The notes beneath the pieces were generated by a model. That model was not told the DNA's origin. It saw only the letters and a program-made list of their open reading frames with translations, and ran no database searches. This document shows, in pieces, positions 17,835 through 25,451 of a stretch of DNA of 64,000 bases; the stretch's first letter is position 1; each line of letters starts with the position of its first letter. The stretch comes from an uncultured Porphyromonadaceae bacterium (GTDB taxonomy: Bacteria; Bacteroidota; Bacteroidia; Bacteroidales; Muribaculaceae): positions 44,768-108,767 of the forward strand of contig CANPGB010000009.1 in assembly GCA_947573485.1 (NCBI GenBank), written 5' to 3'. Both the position numbers and the translations under genes were made by a program.

Positions 17835-18854
17835 TTATATAGTGCCCACTACTACGAGGGCTATTGCTATGGCTGCGAGCATAACCGATGTGATTACGAG
17901 TGATACAACCCACGATTTCGATGTCTTGGGCAGACTGAAGAGCACCGAGGCGCAGCCCCAGGCTATGGCGCCGAAGAGAATCACGGCGAGCATGAATCCG
18001 GCCATTATTGAGCCAAGCAGGCTCCATGCCATGCCCGAGAGCTCAAGACCCTGCAGGATAACGTCGCTGGAGGCGAAGGCCATGGCGAGGGTGCCCGAAA
18101 GCACGCAAAGGAAGCCTATGAGGCAGGCAAAAGAGACAACCCCGGCAACGAGGCCTATAAGCCCCAAAATGCACTTGCCTACGATAGCAAAAAAGGTGTT
18201 GAAAAAGTTGCCGTCCTCAACTGCCGGAGGGGTGGTGGGGGAGTCGGCTATTATAGTCTGGCCTACGGTGTCGAGATTCACCGGTTCGCCCTTCATCTGC
18301 AGCACCTGCCGGGGAGTGACGGCGGGCGGAATAATCATCCACGCAATCAGGTAAACCAAGGCCAGCGGGAAGAGCTTGGTGCACAGCGCAAGTATAATAA
18401 GGAGCAGGCGCATTACATTGGCGTTCCAGCCGAGGTATACTGCAAGGCCGCCAACCACACCGCCGAACACCTTGTTCTTCATGTTGCGGTAGAGTTTCTT
18501 GCGCGTGGGCATGTTGAACGATATAAAGGGGCGCGAGCCTTCCTGGGCCTGTGCCTTGCCCTCGCCCGAGCTTTCGGGAGCACCTTCGGCGGGAGTATCG
18601 CTGAGGTCTTCGGGGCGCCCCATGGTCTCGATTACGCGCTCTACGTCGGCAAGCACTATCACCGCCTTGCCTTCGTTGATTTTTTCGTTGAAATGCTCGC
18701 GGATGCGGCTCTCTATGTCGGCGACTATCTCTTCGCCCTCATTGCCGCTGAAAGTGGTCTTTAACTGTTGCAGATAGTTTTGCAGCAACATGAAAGCGTC
18801 CTCGTCGATGTAGAAAATCTGGCCGTTGACGTTTGTTGGGTAAGTACGTTTCAT
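17835..18854 (-). CDS. PspC-domain membrane protein
   Basis: 339 residues. The N-terminal cytoplasmic region (residues 1-115) has RTYPTNVNGQIFYIDEDAF and DIESRIREHFNEK, as in Bacteroidota PspC proteins. The PspC domain follows (KLYRNMKNKVFGGVVGGLAV, LIAWMIIPPA), then four or so membrane spans near the C-terminus. PspC proteins sense or respond to inner-membrane stress. Its start overlaps the stop of the upstream PadR gene by four bases (ATGA), so the pair is co-translated, the common regulator-target layout. Confidence 0.85.
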   Translation of the reverse strand: MKRTYPTNVNGQIFYIDEDAFMLLQNYLQQLKTTFSGNEGEEIVADIESRIREHFNEKINEGKAVIVLADVERVIETMGRPEDLSDTPAEGAPESSGEGKAQAQEGSRPFISFNMPTRKKLYRNMKNKVFGGVVGGLAVYLGWNANVMRLLLIILALCTKLFPLALVYLIAWMIIPPAVTPRQVLQMKGEPVNLDTVGQTIIADSPTTPPAVEDGNFFNTFFAIVGKCILGLIGLVAGVVSFACLIGFLCVLSGTLAMAFASSDVILQGLELSGMAWSLLGSIMAGFMLAVILFGAIAWGCASVLFSLPKTSKSWVVSLVITSVMLAAIAIALVVVGTI

Positions 18855-19204
18855 TCCTGTGTGGTGATTGTAGATTTAGACAAGAGGTGGTTTACGGTGA
18901 GGTTGATTTCGTCCCACGACGCTTTGAGTTGCTGTAGGAACTGCGAGCCGAGAGGTGTTATGGAGTAATATTTGCGGGGCGGCCCCGAGGGCGATTCTTC
19001 CCAGCGGTAGGAGAGAAGACCGTCGTTTTTGAGGCGGGTGAGCAGGGGGTAGAGCGTTCCTTCCATTACTATCAGATGAGCCTCTTTCATCTCAGTGATA
19101 ATCTCGGAGGCGTACGCATCGCCCTCGCTCAATAGCAGCAGCACGCAAAACTCCAGCATCCCCTTGCGCATTTGCGATTTTAGATTGTCGATGTTAGTTG
19201 GCAT
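18851..19204 (-). CDS. PadR-family transcriptional regulator
   Basis: About 117 residues: a winged helix-turn-helix (MRKGMLEFCVLLLLSEGDAY, then HLIVMEGTLYPLLTRLKNDG) followed by the wing (SGPPRKYYSITPLG) and a dimerising C-terminal helix. This is the short PadR-s2 form. The frame continues 20 codons upstream, but Met at 19204 (MPTNIDNLKSQ) gives the normal N-terminus. It overlaps the PspC gene by four bases and is preceded by a promoter with a large near-palindrome, so autorepression of the padR-pspC operon is likely. Confidence 0.9.
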   Translation of the reverse strand: MPTNIDNLKSQMRKGMLEFCVLLLLSEGDAYASEIITEMKEAHLIVMEGTLYPLLTRLKNDGLLSYRWEESPSGPPRKYYSITPLGSQFLQQLKASWDEINLTVNHLLSKSTITTQE

Positions 19205-19261
19205 TGAATGTTTTTTTGTTTTTAGATTGTAGATTAAACCAGGGGGCTTTGTTTTACGATG

Positions 19262-19269
19262 CAAAGTTA
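19262..19269 (-). promoter_or_regulatory. -7 element of the padR-pspC operon
   Basis: The minus strand reads TAACTTTG at 19269-19262, about 58 nt upstream of the padR start. A -33 candidate (ATTG) lies 20 nt upstream, inside the near-palindrome described separately. Confidence 0.6.
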
Positions 19270-19270
19270 G

Positions 19271-19313
19271 ACACTTTTAAAGTACTATGCAATACAAAGT
19301 ACCTTGAAAGTGT
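19271..19313. promoter_or_regulatory. 43-bp near-palindrome, candidate PadR operator
   Basis: ACACTTT (19271-19277) is mirrored by AAAGTGT (19307-19313), and most of the positions between also match their reverse complement, including GTAC at 19282 and 19299. The block covers the -33 region of the padR-pspC promoter, directly next to the -7 box. PadR regulators bind large inverted repeats at their own promoters, so this is a good operator candidate. Confidence 0.6.
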
Positions 19314-19353
19314 GTGAGATTAACAATGATTAACAATAGGCCGAGGTCAGCCC

Positions 19354-19390
19354 AGTCAGACAAGTCGGACGAGTCCGACCCGTCCGACAA
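19354..19390. repeat. Degenerate GTCGGAC/GTCCGAC repeat cluster
   Basis: Short units in a row: GTCAGAC, GTCGGAC, GTCCGAC, GTCCGAC, about nine bases apart. GTCGGAC and GTCCGAC are complementary and could form a small hairpin (19364-19379). Located between the convergent/divergent ends of the padR and GT4 genes; function unknown. Confidence 0.5.
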
Positions 19391-19411
19391 AGTGTTTTCT
19401 CAGGGAATATT

Positions 19412-20449
19412 TTAATTCAAGTTCTTGTAAATCACCTCATACTCGCTCACCATCCTCTTGACAGAGAAATTCTCCTCTACATATCTGCGGGCTTCGGCAG
19501 CGCGCTCAAGGGCTGCGGGGTAATTGTCGATTATGCGAGCGAGCGCATCGGCGCAGGTGGCGGGGTCGCCGTTGGTGAAGGTTTCGCACAGGCGCCCGCG
19601 GTCGGCGACCTCCCAGGGGCCGCCCCCTTCGGGAACCGCTAAAGGCAGCCCGGCGGTCATGCCCTCGGCAACAGTTAGGCCGAAGCCTTCGTAGCGCGAG
19701 GGGTGACACATTATATCATAGTCTTTGAGAGTCGCGTATATCTGCGCGCGTGGTACATTTCCCGCGAAATGCACATATGAGGCAACTCCTCGCTCCGTGG
19801 CCAGGCTGCTGAGCTTATCGAGGTCATCGCCTCCGCCTATGAATGTAACATCCACGTAGTAGCCCCGTTTGCGCAGTGCTGCCACGGCTTCAATGAGAAT
19901 ATCCTGACCTTTTTTCTCGGCCATAAGGCGCGATACCTGCACGATTTTCACAGGCTTGGTAAGTGACCGGGCGCCTCGCGGAGCTATGCTCTCGGTTCGG
20001 ATACCGTTGCGCACCACTTCGATGCGGGCCTTGGGCACGCGAGACCTCACATCCTCGGCCACGGCGTCGGAGATCGCCGCCATATGCGTGCGTGAGGCAT
20101 AAATCATAGGTATGTTAAGGTCATGCACCGTGAAGAGGGTGCGTCCTTTCATCACTTTCAGCAGGCCTGTGAGCTTATGTGCGTGCACATGAATCACATC
20201 GGGGCGGCGGCGCAGCGCAAAGAGGTTGAGCCGTGCCATAAGAAGCAGGGGGGCCGCGCCGGGAGTGCGGTCGAAGCGTGATACACGCACAGCGGGGTCG
20301 AGGGTGCGCATCACCTTCTCGTCCTCGCCGCGGTTCACTATAAGGAGCTCTACCTCGTGGCCGCGGGCTATCTGCTCATTGGCTATGTCGACGAGCATGG
20401 TCTCGGCGCCGCCCGTCAGCATCTGGAAAATAATGTGGAGTATTTTCAT
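19412..20449 (-). CDS. GT4-family glycosyltransferase
   Basis: 345 residues with the GT-B two-domain fold. The N-domain has LTGGAETMLVDIANEQIARG (donor/acceptor side), the hinge and C-domain have VSRLMAEKKGQDILIEAVA and the nucleotide-sugar E-x7-E signature in HPSRYEGFGLTVAEGMTAGLP with GGGPWEV. It transfers a sugar from an NDP-sugar to a lipid or polysaccharide acceptor at the inner face of the membrane. It stands alone between other functions, so the polymer cannot be named. A TAACTTTG -7 box (minus strand, 20457-20464) lies just upstream of the start. Confidence 0.87.
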   Translation of the reverse strand: MKILHIIFQMLTGGAETMLVDIANEQIARGHEVELLIVNRGEDEKVMRTLDPAVRVSRFDRTPGAAPLLLMARLNLFALRRRPDVIHVHAHKLTGLLKVMKGRTLFTVHDLNIPMIYASRTHMAAISDAVAEDVRSRVPKARIEVVRNGIRTESIAPRGARSLTKPVKIVQVSRLMAEKKGQDILIEAVAALRKRGYYVDVTFIGGGDDLDKLSSLATERGVASYVHFAGNVPRAQIYATLKDYDIMCHPSRYEGFGLTVAEGMTAGLPLAVPEGGGPWEVADRGRLCETFTNGDPATCADALARIIDNYPAALERAAEARRYVEENFSVKRMVSEYEVIYKNLN

Positions 20450-20528
20450 AGTTGCCCAAAGTTACGAAAAATTCAACATTCTGGCACGCGATTTGTTAAT
20501 TTATAAACAGATTCAAGAAAGAAAAACT

Positions 20529-21857
20529 ATGAAAAAAGCGCTGTCTACCCCCAAGGCAAAGGCTCTTGCCTATCACAGATACCCACGGCCCGGCAAAATC
20601 GAGGTCGTGCCCACAAAACCGTTCTACACCCCCGCCGACCTCTCGCTGGCCTATTCGCCGGGTGTGGCTTTCCCATGCCTGGAGATTGCCTCCGATGTTA
20701 ATAATGTGTATAAATACACCGGGCGCGGCAATACAGTGGCCGTAATAAGCAACGGTACCGCAGTGCTCGGCCTCGGAAACATTGGCCCTGAGGCCGCAAA
20801 GCCCGTTATGGAGGGTAAGGCACTCCTCTTCAAGATATTCGCAGGCCTCGATGCATTTGATATTGAGGTCAACGAGACCGACCCGCACCGCTTTGTAGAT
20901 ATCGTTAAGGCTCTCGCTCCGACTTTCGGAGGAGTTAACCTCGAGGATATCAAGGCTCCCGAGTGTTTCACTATTGAGCAAGGCCTTGTGGGTCAGTGCG
21001 GTATACCCGTCATGCACGACGACCAGCACGGTACTGCCGTGATAGTTGCGGCCGCCTTTATCAACGCACTCATCGTGCAGCAGAAAGAGATTGCCGATGT
21101 GCGCCTCGCCGTCAACGGCGCAGGGGCTGCCGCCATTGCCTGCACCAATCTCCTTGTACGCCTTGGCGTACGCCGCGAGAATATAGTAATGTGTGACAGC
21201 AAAGGTGCCATTCGTGCCGACCGTGCCAATTTGTCAGCCGAGAAAGCCGCATTCGCCACCTCGCGACCAGACGTCCATACTCTTGCCGATGCCGTGCGCG
21301 GCGCCGACGCTTTCCTTGGCCTCTCGGTAGCCGATGTGCTCACGCCCGAGATGCTCGCATCAATGGCTCCCCGGCCTATAGTCTTCGCTCTCGCAAATCC
21401 TAACCCCGAGATTGCGCGCGACGCCGCCTTGGCAACACGCTCCGACCTCGTTTATGCCACCGGGCGCTCCGACTATCCCAACCAGATTAATAATGTGCTC
21501 GGCTTCCCCTACATATTCCGCGGGGCTCTGGACTGCCGCGCCTCTGTCATTAACGAAGATATGAAGCTCGCTGCCGCTCACGCCATAGCGGAGCTTGCCC
21601 GCAAGCCCGTGACAAAGGCTGTTCGCGAGCTCTACCCCGACGAGCACCTTGTTTTTGGTGCCGAATACATCTTGCCCAAGGCTTTCGACCGCCGTCTGCT
21701 CGTTGAGGTTCCTGCTGCCGTGGCACGCGCCGCCGCCGAGACGGGCGTGGCCGCGCGTCCGCTCGACGACCTCGAGGCCTACGGCCGACGGCTTAAAAAG
21801 TATGTGAGCGACACCGACGGTGCTCTCCGCAACCTCATTGCCTCGGCTGCGGGATAA
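20529..21857 (+). CDS. Malic enzyme, short form
   Basis: 442 residues. It decarboxylates malate to pyruvate with reduction of NAD(P)+. Recognisable segments are the N-terminal malic domain ([39 protein letters not shown]), the metal-binding [11 protein letters not shown], and the Rossmann domain with NGAGAAAIA and [10 protein letters not shown]. The frame is open for another 101 codons upstream, but that stretch is antisense to the glycosyltransferase gene, so Met at 20529 is the start. The MaeB-type enzyme with a C-terminal phosphotransacetylase-like domain is about 750 residues; this one stops at the malic part. Cofactor preference is not decided. Confidence 0.92.
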   Translation: MKKALSTPKAKALAYHRYPRPGKIEVVPTKPFYTPADLSLAYSPGVAFPCLEIASDVNNVYKYTGRGNTVAVISNGTAVLGLGNIGPEAAKPVMEGKALLFKIFAGLDAFDIEVNETDPHRFVDIVKALAPTFGGVNLEDIKAPECFTIEQGLVGQCGIPVMHDDQHGTAVIVAAAFINALIVQQKEIADVRLAVNGAGAAAIACTNLLVRLGVRRENIVMCDSKGAIRADRANLSAEKAAFATSRPDVHTLADAVRGADAFLGLSVADVLTPEMLASMAPRPIVFALANPNPEIARDAALATRSDLVYATGRSDYPNQINNVLGFPYIFRGALDCRASVINEDMKLAAAHAIAELARKPVTKAVRELYPDEHLVFGAEYILPKAFDRRLLVEVPAAVARAAAETGVAARPLDDLEAYGRRLKKYVSDTDGALRNLIASAAG

Positions 21858-21885
21858 GAAAAAGCTTAAACAACAAGATAATAAA

Positions 21886-21917
21886 AACGAGGGCGCCAAG
21901 TGTTTGGCGCCCTCGTT
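21886..21917. terminator. Bidirectional terminator, malic enzyme / DUF4493 operon
   Basis: A perfect 14-bp stem (AACGAGGGCGCCAA at 21886-21899 and its complement at 21904-21917) with a GTGT loop. A-rich sequence on the left gives a T-run for the minus-strand operon; it also lies 28 nt after the malic enzyme stop. Confidence 0.8.
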
Positions 21918-21935
21918 GATTATGCAGTCGGACTG

Positions 21936-24080
21936 TTAGTAAACGAGTTCGATGTCGTCGATGTAGAGAGTGGAGTTCTCGCGACCCTCGAAGTAGTCGC
22001 CGTAGCGCGAAGCCGAGGCAACGAAGATGATGTTCGAAGGTGTTACGCCGGCCTTGAAGTACTCAATGGGAATTGTGATTTCAATGAGGCCGTCGCCCTC
22101 TGTGGCTGCGGTGAACACGTGTTCGCCGTAAGCAATTACGTTGGCGCCGTTCTTGTTGAAGAACCACTGGTAGTCGGCGTTGGTGCGCACAACCTGAGGC
22201 CAATCTTTCTGGTTGGTCTGGTTGTTGCCGTCCCATGTCATCATGGTATCGTCAACAAGGGCAATGTATATTATGCCTTCGTCGGCGTCGCCGCTGAGGT
22301 GTGTGCCGGTGCCTTTCTTGGTCTCGGTTCCGGGAGTATATTTGGCCCAGAGTTTCACTTCCTTGGGTTCGAGAGTGAAGGGCCGACCCCAGCCGAGCAC
22401 GCCGTCCATGACTTCGGTGTAGAGATATGCACCGATGAAGATGTTGCCGGCGGCAAACTTGCCAGCGCCGAAGACGACTATCGATTGCGACACGAGTTTG
22501 GCAGAGTAGTTGCCGGAGTGCTTGTAGTCGCTGCTCTTGTCGGTGATGTTCTTGTTGAGGGTTGATGAACCGTGGTTACCCGAATCCCAGAACTCAACTT
22601 TACCGCTTGCACTCGGGAGTATCACCTTGCCGCTTGTGCTCCATTCCTCGAAGCTGGCGTTGGGGAGCTGGTCGTCGAGGGTGGTGAAGGTGGCGATGAT
22701 AGCCGAGGTGAAGTCGCCTGCGGTAGCGCAGTACTCATAGGTGGTGTTGCCTTTGAGGCCCTGCACGGTGGCTGTGATTTCCGAGCCTGCGCCGCCGGTA
22801 GCGGTGGCATCGATGTGCTGCCATGCGGCATCGCCTGCGCGGCGGTAGTTGAAGCCGAGAGCACCGGCGTCATCTTTGGCAAGCTGGGCGCGGAGCACGG
22901 CGTCGTGGTAGGCAACTGTGCCCGCTGCGAGAGTGAGCACGGGAGCGTCGCTCACCGAGAAGGTGAGTGTAGCCGTCGAGGTGGCGCTGCGGCTGTCGGT
23001 GGCGCTGATAGCGAAGGCATATTCGCCCTGGGCGAGATTGTCGAGCATCTCGGGCTCGAAGTTGATTTGAACTATGGTGTTGTCGGCCTCCTCATTATAG
23101 TTGTATGAGAAGTTGATACCGGCAGCTTCGAGAGCGGTGCGGCCAGTCTCGTTCATGTTCACCAGCGAGCACTCTGTGCCGCCGAGCTCGGCGATGTTGG
23201 CAAGCCACTCACTCTGCAGTTCTACATTGTCGATTTTCGTTGCCGATGTGATATACACCGATTTGCGGCCGAATTTGCCGGGCTCGCCGGTAATGGGGTT
23301 GGCAATATCGAAGTCGTAACCCTCGATTTTGGGCGCGGCGATAACCTTGATGTCGGTGCGCACCTCTATCTCGGTCTTGTCGATTTTGATAGAGAATACC
23401 ACGCCGCCAACCTCATTGGTCTGCTTGGTGTAAGTAACGTTGAGGCGGTACTCGGTTGCAGGAGCGGCATTTTCGATAACGCCTTCGTAGGTGAAGTCGT
23501 CGCCGTTGATCTGCTTGCCCTGCAGAGTGAAAGTGAGGTCTTTGGAGTACGACGGCATCATGAAGTAACCTTTGGCGTCGGTGCGACCCTCGAAGGTGAG
23601 GGAGCCGCGCTTGTGCGATACTGTCATGGTGTAGTCGCTGAGCACCTCGTCGAGGCCTTCGGCGTAGTTTACCGAAACCACGGTGTTGGCAATCTTGCAA
23701 GCAAGGTTTACGGGAGTGGTTTCGCCGGCCTTGATTTCAAAGTCCTCGCGGCCTTTGAAGAAGCGCTTGTCCCACGAAGCCGATACTGAGTCGCCTGCAT
23801 AGGCCTCGGCAACGTAGCTGCCGGTCACGAGGTCGATAGTTGCGGGCACTTCGGCAATGCCGTTGTAGCGGCGCACAAGACCCTTTTCGTTAGAGATAAG
23901 TATTTTGCAGCTTTCGGCGAGCTCCTGGTCGGTAGCGCGCGATACCACCTCGACGTCGGAGCTGAGGGTGGCGCTGAGAGCCAGGCTGCCTTTGCCCGAA
24001 GCATCGAATTTCTCTTCCGAGCATGCTGCGGCGAGGGTGGCTGCACCAATAGCCGCAAGGTAGATATATTTCTTGTTCAT
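21936..24080 (-). CDS. DUF4493/PCMD surface lipoprotein
   Basis: 714 residues. The signal peptide ends at a lipobox (ATLAAAC, Cys20). The N-terminal region (residues 30-230) is a DUF4493-type beta-sandwich of the fimbrillin-like sort. A fibronectin-like segment follows (VLTLAAGTVAYHDAVLRA to ATFTTLDDQ). The C-terminal part from about residue 470 begins LPNASFEEWSTSGK and ends STLYIDDIELVY, the pattern of the putative carbohydrate-metabolism (PCMD) beta-sandwich. Last of a three-gene operon of related proteins. A surface role in adhesion or glycan binding is inferred from family and lipidation. Confidence 0.8.
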   Translation of the reverse strand: MNKKYIYLAAIGAATLAAACSEEKFDASGKGSLALSATLSSDVEVVSRATDQELAESCKILISNEKGLVRRYNGIAEVPATIDLVTGSYVAEAYAGDSVSASWDKRFFKGREDFEIKAGETTPVNLACKIANTVVSVNYAEGLDEVLSDYTMTVSHKRGSLTFEGRTDAKGYFMMPSYSKDLTFTLQGKQINGDDFTYEGVIENAAPATEYRLNVTYTKQTNEVGGVVFSIKIDKTEIEVRTDIKVIAAPKIEGYDFDIANPITGEPGKFGRKSVYITSATKIDNVELQSEWLANIAELGGTECSLVNMNETGRTALEAAGINFSYNYNEEADNTIVQINFEPEMLDNLAQGEYAFAISATDSRSATSTATLTFSVSDAPVLTLAAGTVAYHDAVLRAQLAKDDAGALGFNYRRAGDAAWQHIDATATGGAGSEITATVQGLKGNTTYEYCATAGDFTSAIIATFTTLDDQLPNASFEEWSTSGKVILPSASGKVEFWDSGNHGSSTLNKNITDKSSDYKHSGNYSAKLVSQSIVVFGAGKFAAGNIFIGAYLYTEVMDGVLGWGRPFTLEPKEVKLWAKYTPGTETKKGTGTHLSGDADEGIIYIALVDDTMMTWDGNNQTNQKDWPQVVRTNADYQWFFNKNGANVIAYGEHVFTAATEGDGLIEITIPIEYFKAGVTPSNIIFVASASRYGDYFEGRENSTLYIDDIELVY

Positions 24081-24095
24081 TGTTGCGGAAGATTA

Positions 24096-25448
24096 TTATT
24101 TGACATCAAAGATGAGCGAAGTGGAGGCGGTGTTGCCCTCGCTGTCGGTAACGGTGATAGTGAAGGTGTCTTTGCCTGAATATAAACCGAGAAGCGAGGT
24201 GTCGATTGAGGCATCCCATATGAAGTTCGAGATGTCGAAAGGCACTGCTGTCTGGCCGAGGACTTCGGCACCGGCTGCGAGGCCGAGGCCTTTCAGGGTC
24301 TCTTCGAGGTCGCCGGGGTGGGCGAGGTCGAAGGTTACAACGCCGTCAACAACGGGGAACATGCTCTTGAGCACTGCGTCGAGCTCGCCGTCGCATACGA
24401 TGTTCACCATGAGTTTCTCAATGCCCTTGGGCGCGGTGATGTTCACGGCTGCTTTGCCGAAGCTGGGGGCGCTGGCGGCGGTGAGGGGCATGGCCTCGTT
24501 GAGTTTCAGGTTGGCCGAGTCGCCGAGGTCAAAGGTAATGGGAGCCTGCGGGTCGACGGGTACGTCGGGCACGTCGGGGTTCTCAGGTTCTTCGGGCTCT
24601 TCGGTGGGGCGGTCGTTGGGCTCCAGAGGAATGTTGTTCTCCGATACCACAACGTTCTCCGATACATTGACGGTGGTCACGCTGAGGTCGAGCTGTATGC
24701 CCGAGCCGTCGATAGTGCCGGTCTGCTGCGGAGGAATGGGGCCGTCTTTGAGTGTGTAGGTGAGGATGTGGTGCTGACCGGCCTCTACAGTAGTGAAGGT
24801 GCGGCGGTCGCTGCTCTTCACGCCGTCGATAGTACCGTTGAGCTCTGCAACCATGGTCATCGAGCCGGGGATGTGTTTGAAGTATCCGGCCGAGGTGGTC
24901 GAGGGGGTGAAGGTGAGTTTGGCGGTTGAGGCTTCGCCTGCGGTGATGTCGACGGTAACGTCGTCGCCGAGGTGCTTGCGGAGCTCTTCGTCGAAGATTA
25001 CCGTTACTTTCACCGACTTGAAGTAGGCTGTTACTTCGCCGAGCATGGCAATCTTGCCGTTTTCAATGGCAAATTCCTTGCTGCCTGCGTAGTAGGGCTT
25101 GTCCCACTCGGCGGGCTGCACTTCGTGCGACTCAACATCCACGCGGTACTGACCCACGGGGAGAGTCACGATTTCGGGCTTGGAGGCGTACTTCCAGCTT
25201 CCGGCCACGCTTTCGTCTTTAAGATTGGTGATGGTAACCTCGAAGTTGTCGAGGTCTACGTCGTCGGCAGCACGACTGCCCGACTCGACAACCTTCATCA
25301 TCTCGTCGGTGTCGACGGTGAGGCTGCCTAAGTCTACCGAGCCCTCGGTGCTTGTCGGCGGATTCCAGTTTTCGGAGCACGAGGCGGCGCCGAGAACCAC
25401 AGCTCCCGCTGCGAGTATGCTTAATATATTGGTTTTCATTGCTTTCAA
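24096..25448 (-). CDS. DUF4493 surface lipoprotein, short member
   Basis: 450 residues; start may be Met1 or Met4 (MKTNILSILAAG). The lipobox is LGAASC. The N-terminal DUF4493-like region includes LPVGQYRVDVESHEV and KPYYAGSKEFAIENGK, close in pattern to the same region of both neighbours. A Pro/Glu-rich linker (about residues 268-300: EEPEEPENPDVPDVPVDP) separates it from a C-terminal Ig-like module ending FTITVTDSEGNTASTSLIFD. Unlike its neighbours it has no PCMD domain. It lies 15 nt upstream of the 714-residue gene and 3 nt after the 819-residue gene. Confidence 0.75.
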   Translation of the reverse strand: MKAMKTNILSILAAGAVVLGAASCSENWNPPTSTEGSVDLGSLTVDTDEMMKVVESGSRAADDVDLDNFEVTITNLKDESVAGSWKYASKPEIVTLPVGQYRVDVESHEVQPAEWDKPYYAGSKEFAIENGKIAMLGEVTAYFKSVKVTVIFDEELRKHLGDDVTVDITAGEASTAKLTFTPSTTSAGYFKHIPGSMTMVAELNGTIDGVKSSDRRTFTTVEAGQHHILTYTLKDGPIPPQQTGTIDGSGIQLDLSVTTVNVSENVVVSENNIPLEPNDRPTEEPEEPENPDVPDVPVDPQAPITFDLGDSANLKLNEAMPLTAASAPSFGKAAVNITAPKGIEKLMVNIVCDGELDAVLKSMFPVVDGVVTFDLAHPGDLEETLKGLGLAAGAEVLGQTAVPFDISNFIWDASIDTSLLGLYSGKDTFTITVTDSEGNTASTSLIFDVK

Positions 25449-25451
25449 GCG

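Noticed and set aside
20226..20528. Upstream extension of the malic enzyme frame
   Set aside because: The extra 101 codons are antisense to the glycosyltransferase coding region and resemble no malic enzyme N-terminus; Met at 20529 fits the family.
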